This document shows, in pieces, positions 1 through 11,100 of a stretch of 64,000 bases of DNA. Below the pieces are notes generated by a model. The model did no database searches. It saw nothing but the letters and a program-made list of their open reading frames with translations, and was not told the origin of the DNA. Both the position numbers and the translations under genes were made by a program. Positions within the stretch are counted from its first letter, which is position 1. Each line of letters opens with the position of its first letter. The DNA comes from Heterodera schachtii (taxonomy: Eukaryota; Nematoda; Chromadorea; Rhabditida; Heteroderidae): the NCBI GenBank assembly GCA_023374025.1, contig SIJG01000063.1:124001-188000 (forward strand), written 5' to 3'.

Positions 1-600
1 CTAAATATGGACATAAAATATGGACTAAAAAAGGCCGAAATCGAAAAAGCTCAAAAATGGCCAAATATGGACCAAAATATGGACTAAAAACTGCCAAAAT
101 ATATGTTTAAACCCTCAAAAATTCCAAAAAAGGATTATATATTCAATATTTGCTTAAATAAACTTAAAAAATACAATAAACAACCAAAAAAAAATGGATT
201 TAAAATTTAAAAATGCAATTTTTTTCTCGTCGTCCGTTGTATAAAAAACAGCTCCAAGTTTGCCAATTCCAAAAAATATATCATTTTAAAAAAAGAGAAG
301 TTCGCAAAAAATGGTGAAAATATTTACTAAAAATGCCAAAAAAAATTTTTTTTAATTTTAAAAAAATTAGTGCAATGAAAACTCAATTTTTTCGTATTTT
401 GGGGTGTAATTTTTAAAAATTTCCAAAAAGTCGAACTTAAGGGGTGTATTTTTCGCCTTTTTTTTTTTTTTTTTTGCATTTTTCTTGTGAAAATTTCCAA
501 AAAATGGCCTAAATATGGACTAAAAAAGCAAAAATGTCTAAATATGGATTTATTCCCGAAAACCCCCAAAATATGGATTTATATGGACTAAAAACTTTCA
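1..600. repeat. AT-rich dispersed repeat built on 'atatggactaaaa'
   Basis: The segment repeats short phrases such as 'ccaaatatgg', 'atatggactaaaa' and 'ggggtgtattttt'. The same phrases occur in opposite orientation at about 48065-48570, so it is a dispersed repeat family. No coding potential is visible; the open frames here are low-complexity Phe/Lys runs. Confidence 0.6.
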
Positions 601-1398
601 GCAAAGCAAAAAATTTTAACGCAGAAATGCTATTTTTGAGCCCCCTTTCTTCATAGCATATGCGCAGAAAAAATATGTAAATCCATATAATTTATAACCC
701 TACTAATTATGTATGTTGATATTAAATAAATACCAATGTCAATGTTGATATTTATTAAAACAATGTTCGCGAAAAATGTTGATTTGCCTTTCTCTAGACG
801 TTAGTCAAAAACCATCAAAATGGGCGTTCGTAAAAAAAAACATTCAATGAAAATATTTTTTCATATAACTTTGCTTAAAATCAGCCAAATTTTAAAATCT
901 TGATAGCATTCGATAGAACTAAGTGTTTTCAATTATCCTACAAACTTTTAAAAGGTTTTTTTAAGTTTCAAGAAAGTTATGACCAAAAATGTTCAAAAAA
1001 AAAATTGGCTATTTCAGTTTCTCAGGTCATAACGTTTTTAAAACTTAACAATTTTTGAGAAATCTTGCAGGATAATAGAAAGTTCTTAGAGCTATCGGAA
1101 TGATATCAAAATCATAAAGTTTGATTCATTTTGGGCGGAATTATGAATAATTAGTGGCTGGACATTTCGACAATGACCGTTTCGACAATACCTTTTCGAT
1201 AATGACGTTTCGATGATGACCATTTACGACTTTTAATTTTTGTCAAAATCTGCAGACGATCAGATAAACAAATTTTTAATATTTTAATTTTTTGAATATA
1301 ATTTAATAAAAAATTCGTCTATCTCTGAACTGAGATTAACATTTCGCATTCAGATATAGTTACAAATTTTTTTTAATCCTGTCATTGACGGCGTGGTT
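601..1398. other. AT-rich non-coding stretch
   Basis: I see no gene. A short motif, 'tttcgacaatgacc' and variants, is repeated at about 1165-1230 and resembles 'gacatttcgtcaactggac' at about 17620-17660, so it may be the edge of an inverted-repeat element. Confidence 0.4.
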
Positions 1399-1822
1399 GG
1401 CCACTTCACAAAAAGTGCAAAAACCAAAAGTCTGATTTTTCCAATGATTTTAGATCATTTTTTAAAATTATAAACATGTTAAATTTAATTAAATTGATGC
1501 TTAAATTCATATTCTTATAAGTTTTTTGGATTTTGAATAAAATAATAATAAAAAAACTCATTAGTCAGATTACTTTGTATTTGGTAAATTTTGAAACATA
1601 AATGACGCCTATAAATTTTACAAAATAAGCATAAGCATATGCCTAGCTAGGCCCAAGCAATTTAGCTTGAGTTGAAGCGGATACATTTCCATATAAATAT
1701 TCCCACTTTTTATATAATTTGTTTTCTTTTTTAAATTTTAGCATGTTTAAAATTTAAAAAAATTGATAAAGATCATAGGAAAAATCAGATAATTGATTTT
1801 TGCACTTTTTTGTGAAGTGACC
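1399..1822. mobile_element. MITE-like element, family M1
   Basis: The ends are inverted: GGCCACTTCAC at the left and GTGAAGTGACC at the right, followed inward by 'aaaagtgcaaaaa' and its complement. The interior is non-coding and AT-rich. A sibling lies at 9656-9952, and more distant relatives with GCTTCATAAAAAAGTGC ends lie at about 22711-23245 and 32230-32750. Confidence 0.7.
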
Positions 1823-2545
1823 TAGCGCCGTATTTCGCACTGAATTTTTTGCATGGATGTATTAGAAAAATTTAAAAAAAATTAAAAAATAGAAGGAATA
1901 ACTTGAGAAATTAAAAAAAATTGGAATAAAACATATTCAGAACTCTAATAACCAAATCTTAAGTTAAATTAAAAAAATTAAAAAAAAAAAAAAAGGAAAA
2001 AAAAACAAAAAAAACAATTACAAATAATAAAAAACAATTAAAATTGTTAAATCAATCAAATCAAATAGATAAAAAACTAAAAAAAATAATAATATTAAAA
2101 TCAAAAAAAAAGGTGATAGATCTTTTTATTTTGCAAATAAAAATTCTTAATTAAAATAAAAACCTAAAAAAAATAATAACCTAATATAGGAAAATTTAGT
2201 TTAGAAAACTAAAAAAAAATATTCAAATTTTTTTTCCTCTTGAATGAAAGACAAAAATTTTAAAACTTAAATTTCATTCGTATCCCTTTTTGTTTTGTTT
2301 TATTTTGTTTGTTTTCCACGTCTCCCTCCCTTATTATTTTGCCTCCGTCTGTCCCAATGACCGGCCATTTCCGATTTTTGTTTTGCAAATGTTTGGCACC
2401 AAATGGCCTAATTGCTCAATTACCAAAATTTAAACTGCCTTATAACAAATAATTTTATTCAATCATAACGCATTAACATTTATTATTTTGTTATCATTGA
2501 AACCATTGTAAATGATTGTTATAATTAAAACAATAATTACAGAAA
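1823..2545. other. Low-complexity A-rich spacer and probable promoter region
   Basis: From 1860 to 2220 the sequence is mostly A runs with short T interruptions and holds no gene. The part from about 2280 is less skewed and lies directly upstream of the signal-peptide start at 2546, so it probably includes that gene's promoter. Confidence 0.4.
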
Positions 2546-3911
2546 ATGTATTCATTTACTACCGCTTCCATTCTTTTGGTGTATTTTATGGGACTAATTG
2601 GACTCGCCGAATTGGGCGACGATTTTTTTTGATGAAATATCGAAAATGAACAAAGTAATAACAAATAAAAAGCAAAATTCAATTCAAAAGGAAGTAAAGG
2701 TTGAAAAAGTTGATTATGAGAAGATTGATAATGAAAGTTTCGAAGATGAAAAACGGACCAATTTAACACAAAAAGTCAAAAAAGAGACGGAATTTGGTGA
2801 TGAAAAAGTGGATTTGGAGAAATATGCCAAAAAAGAACCAATTTCTGATGAGGAAGAAGAGGAGAAAATGCCAAGGGAATGTGCCGAGGAAAATATTGTG
2901 CCGACATTTTCATCTGAAGAAGAAATGGAAAACAAATCTGGCAAATTTAAAAGTTGGAATTTTGGAAATTGGAAAAGAGCGGACAAAATGGCAATTATAA
3001 ATCAGTTCATTTCAATGAGAAATGAATACAAACAGAGAAGCGATTATAGGCACCAAGATTGTGGAAGGATTGAACAAAAAATTGCAAATGAATTGGAAAT
3101 ACCGCGCAAAAGGATTTACCGATGGAGGAGGGATTTAGGCCTAATTAAACAGCATAATGAGCCTAATGAGGAGACCAAAACGGCACTCATTACGAAATTC
3201 GAAAACATGAGAAGAGAATATAAACAGAGAAGTGATTATAGGTACCAAGATTATGCAAGGATCGAACAAAATATTGTTAATGAATTGGGAATATCGCGCA
3301 AAAGGCTTTACCAGTGGAAGAGGGAAAGGACAAGAGAATTAGGTGATAGAAATATTGAAAATGCATTTTAATAATCAGGATCCGGATTTTTGTGTAAACA
3401 AAAAAGTTATGAAAAAATAAATAAAAAATTTGAATTTTTTGGCATATGTAACCGAAATTGGCACAAATCTTTATTCGATTTTCAAAATTTCTCCGGCGGC
3501 GCCTATTGGCACCGCCGGACCCACATGGTTCCCCAAAAGTTCACCATTATAAGATTTTTTTTTAGAAATTTTCGTATTTTTGAGCAATTAGGTTCCAATT
3601 TTTTGCAACTATTTTGGCAGTTTTTTTAGCAATTACTTAGGTACCTTATTTCGGGATTTTTAGCACCTAAAAATCCAGGCCCTGTTAATAATAATTAATT
3701 GAATTTAGGTCATAAAAGAGGAAAATTTTCGAATGAAATGAGAAAGGAAATAATTGTGACATTTGATAAAATTAAAGAAGCATTTGCATCAAAATTTAAA
3801 ATCAAAATCACAAAAGAAATAGCGAACAAAATTGCACGAAAATTTGGCATTTCCGCAAAAACAATTCGTGTGTGGAAAAATAAATTTCGAAGTTATAATT
3901 TTTTAAAATAA
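2546..3911 (+). CDS. Putative secreted protein with three HTH-like repeats (frameshifted)
   Basis: Exon 1 starts at ATG 2546 with a good signal peptide (h-region ASILLVYFMGLIGLA). The frame then breaks in a run of eight T at about 2623-2630; seven T would join it to the long downstream frame. That frame is rich in Glu/Lys and then carries two copies of a domain of about 55 residues (motifs ANELEIPRKRIYRWRR and VNELGISRKRLYQWKR). A splice from 3342 to 3709 keeps phase 1 and adds a third copy (ARKFGISAKTIRVWKNKF) ending at 3911. The repeats look like homeodomain-like or transposase helix-turn-helix units; DNA binding is inferred. If the frameshift is real the gene is broken, or translation begins at ATG 2646 without a signal peptide. 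The family is not one I can name. Confidence 0.6.
3376..3684. mobile_element. Inverted-repeat insertion inside the HTH gene intron
   Basis: The left end, caggatccggattttt, is inversely related to the right end, aaaaatccaggccctg. It contains one copy of the dispersed GC-rich palindrome at 3493-3518. It accounts for most of the 366-bp intron. Confidence 0.45.
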
Positions 3912-3934
3912 TTTATTTATTTTTATTTGAATTG

Positions 3935-3998
3935 AAGGGAAAGATTACGGCATTGGCGAAGGAAATTGGCATAATTAAAAGAAAAACGCACCAATGCT
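3935..3998 (+). pseudogene. Remnant of a fourth HTH-like repeat
   Basis: After an AG at 3937 the sequence reads ITALAKEIGIIKRKTHQC and then stop. It resembles the recognition part of the three upstream repeats (ANKIARKFGISAKTIRVW). No splice with the right phase joins it clearly to the upstream exon, so I treat it as a decayed unit or an alternative 3' exon. Confidence 0.35.
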
Positions 3999-4634
3999 AA
4001 ACGAGCCGATTTGAATGAAGGATTGAGACAGAAGAATAAATACTCTATATTTATTTAGTTTTTAGTCTATAAAATACTTTCGCTCTTAAAATGGAAATTT
4101 GATGAAAATACTTTTTTTTTTTACTTTGTAAAAGCGAACATTTGTAAACATTTTGTTAAAAATAAAAATTTTCCAAACTTTGATCCCAAAAATTTATATA
4201 TTTTTTTAATTAAAAATTTTTCCTTATTCGAACAAAAAACTTTAAAATATTTAATAAAATTTACAATTGAAGTATTTAAATTTTTACGTTTTTGTTACCT
4301 AAAAAGTGTTAATAAAAATGTTTAATTTCCTCTTTTTGTGCCTATTTGAGGATTTTTGTGTCTATTTAATGCCTATTTTGCGATTTTTTGTACCTAAAAA
4401 AGGAAGCGCTCCCTACTCATTAATTAATAAATTAATCATAATGTAACTCAAATATTTTGAAATTCTCTTTTTTAATTAACAAAATTTTTGTAAAAAATCA
4501 ATTGCCTTTATTGAAATTTACGTGGAATTTGCAGGAAATACGCACGCACATTAAGGCATATTTCCTTCGCTATTTAAATGGTTACCAATTCATACGTCAA
4601 TTAATTAAGAAAAATTTTCTAGCTTCATCAATAA
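3999..4634. other. Intergenic spacer
   Basis: AT-rich, with no gene seen. At about 4330-4400 there is the repeated phrase 'cctatttt...gattttt', which also fills the element at 10038-10581. The last part is the probable promoter of the next gene. Confidence 0.4.
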
Positions 4635-6218
4635 ATGCCTTTTTTAAATATTTATTTTCTGCTCCTTTTTCTTCTCGTCAATCGCACATTTTGTGATGAA
4701 TTAGGTCATTAAAAATGCCGAAATTTATGAAAATATTTATAAATAAATTAATAAACTTTTTTTAGCTCATTGGATTGAATCATGTAAAAAAATTGCACAA
4801 AATATACATTCATTGGCCACGGAATTGGACCAAATTCCGGATAGTCTTGAGACAGAAAAAATAATTGAAAAAATAAACAAATTAAAGAATTTCGCAGTGC
4901 AATTGACTGAATTCAGAAATGACGAACCAATTTTGTTGGAATCGTTAGTGATTGAACATGGGCACAAAATTGGCCAATTTTGTCACAATTTGCTGATCTG
5001 TGATGCGAAGGATGGTGAAGTGATCCGTGAAAGGCTACGGCACGGAATTGACCAGCAAATGGCACGGGCAGTGCAAATCCGGCAACTGATCGACACAATG
5101 CTAATTGATTGGGAAATTTGGCCAATTCTTCACAATTTTGAACTCGCCGAAGACCCGTCCAATGCGGTGGCCTATCTGATTGATGAGTTGGGCCAGAAAA
5201 TTGGCAAAATGCACAAGCTGTTGGCCAACTGCGGCTCCTATTACAACACCGACCCGTTTGATGAAGCGCTGCGACGGCTGCTGATGGTGGCCATGGACGA
5301 GGAGGAAAGTCCGATCAAAAAACTGGGCCAATGTTGGGCTATTGTGCCAAAAGTGATGGCCAAGTCTGTGCAGGAAATGCTGGAGAATTTGCTGATGGAT
5401 CTGTTCGATCCGACGGCTCCATTTTTCGGCATGACATTTTTGGCAGAATTTTCAAAAGAATTAAATGTTGCGGAAAATATTTGTGCCAGCATTTTGCGCA
5501 GTTCAAAACTTTCGTCGATGGCACAGTTTACGGTCAATGAGAAATTTAAAAAATTGAGAGAAATGGCAAACGCAATGTATTTGGAGCAATACAAAACAAC
5601 AATTGAGGAACAAATGAAAAACATTGGCACGCAATTGAAGCACGGAATGGACAATATCCATATTGGTATTTAAATAGATGTTTACCATTTTAAATTAATT
5701 AGTCTCTTATTTAATGCTAATGCTAATTGTTTTCTTTCCTCAATATTTAATGGTAGGGGAAATTAGGTGAACAGCGCGAGTTTTTTGAGGTCCAAGAGCT
5801 TCAAAATTAGCTATTTTTTTAGCAAAAAATTTGCCTTTACATCAAAACTTAGTATAAAAATTCCGGATTTCTCAAACTAAACTACTATTCTTTAGAAAAA
5901 GGAACAATGAAACGAGTGCAGTTAATTGAAACACTTAAAAAAGTCCAAAATTTGTTCGTAATCACTCTTAATGAGTTGGCGATGGTTGAAGTGTTGGAAA
6001 CAAAAAAAGTAATGGAGCAAAAGTTGGACGAATTGGGGCAAATAATGGCACAACTGAAGGACAATAAAAAGCATGGAAATGGCATACCGAACGACGACGA
6101 CGACGACGACGACGAAGTGGCAATAACCGAAAGAATTGTGAGCTGTCTGAATGTCGAACCCATCGAAAAAGGCATTGAAAAGGAAATGGCCAATTTCGCG
6201 ACCAAAAATTTATTTTAA
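4635..6218 (+). CDS. Secreted helical protein of unknown function, family B
   Basis: The gene model is exons 4635-4704, 4766-5665 and 5896-6218. Both junctions are GT-AG and keep phase, and the total is 1293 nt, giving 430 residues. The N-terminus is a typical signal peptide (PFLNIYFLLLFLLVNRTFC). The mature part is predicted to be mostly helical, with regular Leu/Ile spacing, and ends in a Lys/Glu-rich exon containing a run of seven Asp. I recognise no domain. The C-terminal half of exon 2 and the start of exon 3 are duplicated at 17675-18360, and a small piece occurs at 15229-15300, so the family is being copied locally. Export is inferred from the signal peptide only. Confidence 0.75.
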
Positions 6219-6633
6219 TTGCCTCTAATTTATTTACCAATTCGGTTGATTTATTCTTTCTTCATCGTCAAACTTTCTTAATTGTGTAAAAGTTTAGTGT
6301 TTATAGTAAAAATACTTTTGCTTTTAAAAGCATATTATGTTTTAAATTAGAATTGGATTTAGAGTTGGTTATAGTATTAGAATTGGTTTGGTTCGACAAA
6401 TTTGTTGTTCTTCGGATTGATCAAGACTGTACGAATCTCTTAAAGTTTAGTCTTTCCTTTTCACTTCATAATTCTTCATTCAACAATTATTGTTTACAGC
6501 TAGAGCAGGACGGGACCGGGAATTTTGGGCAAAACCGGGACCGGGACCTTTCCCGGTCCCGGTCAAAATTGGTCAAATTGCACTTTTCGTACTTCTTCAT
6601 ACCACCGTTGAGCGAGACGGAGGGGGGAGGGGG
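6219..6633. repeat. Spacer with a 'gggaccggg' word block
   Basis: At about 6500-6570 the words gggaccggg and cccggtccc are repeated in both orientations, as in the larger elements at 12640-12966, 25404-26910 and 27349-27517. I see no gene in this interval. Confidence 0.5.
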
Positions 6634-6899
6634 TCATGGCTGTTCGTACAAAGGCAGTTCGTACAATTGGCAGTTCGTACAATGGAGTTTCGTACAATAG
6701 GCATTTTTATAAAAGCTTAGAATAAGCATAAGCTTTCGGATTAAGCTTAGGCTTGGGCCTAGGCTTAGCCCTGAGCTTAGGCTTGCTTGGGCTTAGGCCT
6801 ACGTTTAGTCTTAGGCTTTATTTTGAAAAATTTTATTGTACGAATTGCCAAAGTACGAACTGCTTTGTATAACTGCCATTGTACGAACTGCTATTGCCC
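6634..6899. mobile_element. Foldback element filled with the word 'taggctt'
   Basis: The left arm repeats 'cagttcgtacaat' and the right arm carries the complement ('attgtacgaactg'). Between them is a block of 'aagcttaggcttggg' words from about 6715 to 6825. No coding potential. It has the same architecture as the other word-filled inverted-repeat elements. Confidence 0.6.
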
Positions 6900-7310
6900 C
6901 GGGCGGAGGAAGCAGTCCGACGAGCGCCACAGGCGTTTGATTGAGAGGGCATGAAATGCCCCCGCCAATCAATAAACCGCCTGCGGATCACGCGGGTTTT
7001 GTAATTATCTTTTTATATGAATTGTAATAATTTACCATTTTAAAACATTATAATTTTTATTTTTTCTTAAAAATTCATTTTGCTGATTGATTGTCCATCT
7101 TTGTTTAAAATTAATATAATTTTCTCTTTACATTATAACATTCTATAAATTTTTTTCGGCGTTTCTCATTGTTTGCTATGATCATGCTTTTTTCTTTCTT
7201 TTTTTTTGCGTTGGCCAATTCACCCTGATTCCCTCCACCCATTTTCATTTTTCATTTTAGTTATATGCCTTTTTACATTAATATTTTTATTTTATTATTT
7301 TTTAGTTTAA
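6895..7310 (+). promoter_or_regulatory. Upstream block shared with the kinase-like gene (copy 1)
   Basis: This region matches 45410-46150 over its length: 'gacgagcgccacagg', 'aaatgcccccgccaatca', 'cctgcggatc', 'ttctcattgtttgctatgat' and 'gcgttggccaatt' occur in the same order. Each copy ends at the start codon of a different signal-peptide gene. It is therefore a candidate common promoter or a duplicated upstream module. Confidence 0.6.
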
Positions 7311-7985
7311 ATGTTGCTTGTATTTCTGCTTCTATTCTCATCAGTTTTTATTGAGACAAAAGTAACTAATTTAAAATAAATTATTTAAATGTTTATCCAT
7401 TCAATGGCAGAGATTTGTATCGGAAATCGAATGAATAAATAAATTGAAATCCCATTTGAACTAATTAAATTTTCCCCTCAAATTCAGTGTTCAACGCCAA
7501 CGGAACTGTTCAATTCGCTTATCGTTGGCTTCTCGTCATCTTCTCCAATCTCATCCAATGATGATCAACTCGGCTCAACTTCCTCCTCAGTCCTCCCACA
7601 AAATCCGCCGGTCGTCGAATTGCCGTTGGCCAAAGCGCGAATGTTGCAGCAATGGGTTGGCCAAGTCGCGCAGCAAATTGTCGTTGAGGACGGCACTTTT
7701 GCCGGGCATTACTCATGCGTTGCCAAAAATGGCATGGGAAAAGCATTTTTGTCCGTTGGATTGCCCAAAAAACAGCTGAAAGCAAATGCGTTTCTTTTGG
7801 GGGACGAATTTAAGAAATTGGGAGAGCAAAAATTCCATTTTTTGAAAATGCTTTTCGCATTTGGCGCATTGCTAAGTGCCGAAATTGGGCAACAATCGTT
7901 TAGAGAAAGAAGCTTCACACGCATATTTTTAAAGGCATACGAATGCGTAGAGGACAAAAAATTCGTCGGAAATGAAAAAGAGTAA
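7311..7985 (+). CDS. Small secreted protein with an Ig-like half-domain
   Basis: Exon 1 (7311-7361) encodes a signal peptide, MLLVFLLLFSSVFIETK. A GT-AG intron (7362-7487) in phase 0 leads to exon 2 (7488-7985); the total is 182 residues. After a Ser/Pro-rich stretch the protein contains DGTFAGHYSCVAKNGMGKA, which matches the end of an I-set immunoglobulin domain (the D-x-G-x-Y-x-C-x-A-x-N-x-x-G signature around the second Cys). The first half of an Ig domain is not evident. The C-terminal 70 residues are unrelated to Ig. It may be a domain fragment captured into a secreted protein. Its upstream region is shared with the kinase-like gene at 46155. Confidence 0.7.
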
Positions 7986-8107
7986 AATAGTTTTAAAATT
8001 TTTAATCTTCAAATGTTGTCTATTCTTAAATAAGTCGACTAAAAAATTAATTTTGAATGTTTTTTATTATTTATTAAAGTTTTCTGCCTTTTGCAATTGT
8101 ATCAAAA

Positions 8108-11100
8108 ATGAAGGGGCAAACTGAGCAATTGAATATTGAGAAGATTTTGTTGGTAATTCAAAATGACGAAGATTTGACTGATCGTCGTCTTCAAATCGGT
8201 AAATTTTTGCATGAAAACGATAGAAAACCCAATGATAATTTAGGCGATTTAAATAAACGAGGGTGCCAACTGTGAGGCTTTACCTTCTTTCCCCGGCGAC
8301 TCATTTCGGCATCGATGATCCTTTCCATAAAATTTTTAAATAAAACATGACCAAAAATGATTCGTGAAAACAGTGAAAATGTTAGCCCAGTTATAATAAG
8401 ATTTTTCCAGTTCAGAATTTTACAAAAAAAAATTTGTGATAAAAAATGCTCAAAAAAAATCAGAGAAAATGAAAAGACCTACAATTTTTAGTCTATCTTT
8501 TTTATTTGTTCTCGCAATTAATTTCTTCAAATGAGGAGGCTTTTTTGTCAGCTAAATAAGACGTTTGAAACTTTGCAGTTGGTTTGGCTCGGTTAAACAA
8601 TTTGCCCGTTTTTAGTGCCCAATTAAACTTATTAATTATTTTCAGACAAAGATTTGGCACTTCTCAGCGCTTTAAACATTGAAATGAATGCGAGGGATGC
8701 GATTGAATTTGCTTCTTTTGTCCATTATGCATTGCTCAATGAGTTCACAAAATCCTTAAGTTATGACTTTTATTTGCTTTCCAAAATGATTTAGGTACTC
8801 AAGAAACCCATTTGAGAAATTCTTTTTGGCCAAGAATGGGCTAACCACCGAAAACCTTGGCCAAGACCCGGTCAAATATCGCCGAATTGCGTACCAATTG
8901 CTAATATGGCTTAGAAATTGGGACCAAAATGACTTGAAGAAAATCTCAGAGGAACGAAAGTATAAAATTAAATTGACCACGAGAGAAAAGTGCGTTTTTG
9001 GCATTTTTACTCGCAATTTAATGCGACGAATGGCAAATTTTGAGTTGCTTAATGAATATTTCGGCGAACTTAACTCATCAGGGCTTCCTGGAATTGTACA
9101 AATAGAACAGGAATTTTTTGAAAAACTTTCAAAGCAAAATTGTAAGATTAGCAAAAATGGAAGAACAGAGGAAAATGATGAAAATGGGGAAGAAAGAATG
9201 GAGGAAGGAAGAAGAAAAGAGGAAGATGAAGAAAATGGGGAAGAAAGAATGGATGAGGGTGAAACAGCGAACGCTAAAGGCGAACACGAAAATGAGGAGG
9301 CGGGAAGAAATTATTTGCACTTCGATGAAGCACTTCAAATTGAATGGAACGTTTGGAAAGGTATCGTTACGTTTTGACTAATTAGTGCTGCTCGAGAGTC
9401 TCGGCCTCGAGTCTCGACTCGACAAAATTCTCGGGTTTTCGGTCTCCGTCTCGGGAAATTTTCCGTCTCGAGCAGCACTCATTTTGACAAGGGTTAGAGT
9501 GCAACAGCAGAAACAGGTTTTTGGTAGTTTTCTTATTTGAAACAAAACGAAATTTTTGAAATTATGTAGATTAATAGGAGAACACATAGGGGCGCTATAG
9601 AAGCAAATCGAAAGAGGTTGAAAGTATTTAATTATACATACTCCGAAATGTAGTTGGCCACTTCACAAAAAGTGCAAAAACCAAAAAGCTGATTTTTCCT
9701 ATGATTTTTTTTTTATCAATTTTTTTAATTATAAATATGTTAGTTAAAACTTAATTAAAATGCTGCTTAAACACACATATTGTTGGATTTCCATAAAAAA
9801 TAATTAAAATTTACTTAAATAAATTTCAATTCTTCTTTTATGGAAATCCAACAAAACTTTTATAATTTTTAACTTATATAAACTTTAAAAAATTGATAAA
9901 AAATTATAAGAAAAATAAGATTTTTGATTTTTGCACTTTTTGTGAAGTGACCTCTAGCATCCTTCGAAACGCCCATTTGTCCCTCACTTTCACATTTCGG
10001 TCACATTTCGGGATGTTTTTACCTTGTCAGTTACTATTAGGGCTTCGATTTTTAGGTTTTTACCTATTTTTCCTGAGTTTCCCGTGGCCTGAAACACACG
10101 AAAAAATGTTTTTTGGGCTATTTTAAGCTACTTTTCGAGTTATTAGCACCTATTTTCTAGGTTTTTATTTTTAGCACCTAAAAAACCAAAAAAAGATTTT
10201 AAAAAAGTTATTTTCACCTATTTTGGCGTTTTCCCAAAATTTGTTAACAAAAATGCAATAAAAAGAAAAAATATATCCCTAAGAATCGAGCCTAAAATTT
10301 TTAAAAATTTAACACTAAGAAACGAAAAATTTCTCAAAAAATCATCTCCAAAATTAATTAATTTATTTTATTGACAAGAAGTTTAAATTTTAAAAGATAT
10401 GTATCTCAATACTGATTTGGCTAAATTTTAAATTTTTTTGGATACATTTTGTCATTATACACCCCTAAATTTGAACTTTTTAGTACCTATTTTCCCATTT
10501 TTAGCACCTATTTTAGGGGTTTCTTAGAACCTAAAACCTACCTATTTTGGCAGTTTTTAGCACCAAAAAATCGAAGCCCTAGTTATTATTTGAGGAAAAT
10601 TTATATTTTAATAAATGAATTTGTTTCGTTTTATAGAAATAATCCAAAAAATTGACGAAATAAGTGAAAAAATCAAAACAAAACACAGAAAATACAAATT
10701 GGGCAAATATTTGAAAAGTGGCGAATACGAAGAAGGGATGAGAATGATTAAAGCTCAATTTGATGAGAAGCAATTCGATGGATTGGCATTAAAAGTGGAA
10801 AAAAGGAAAGAATTTGGCACTGAATTGGAAGTAACGCCAAAGGAAAAAATTGTGGAATTTTGTGGAAAATTGGCGAAAATAAAGCAAATTAGCGAGCAAA
10901 ACATTGAGAAATATGAAAGAGAAGTGCCATTCAAGCGGAATATTGTGATAAAGCAAAAGGAAAATTATGCCAAATTTTATGAATTTTTAATTTTGGTTGC
11001 CAAATATTTCGGTGGAAAAGTTATCAAAAGTGAATATGCTGGTGAAAATTTGCAAATTGAATTGAATGGTGCCAATGAATTGCTTGACAAAGTGTATGAA

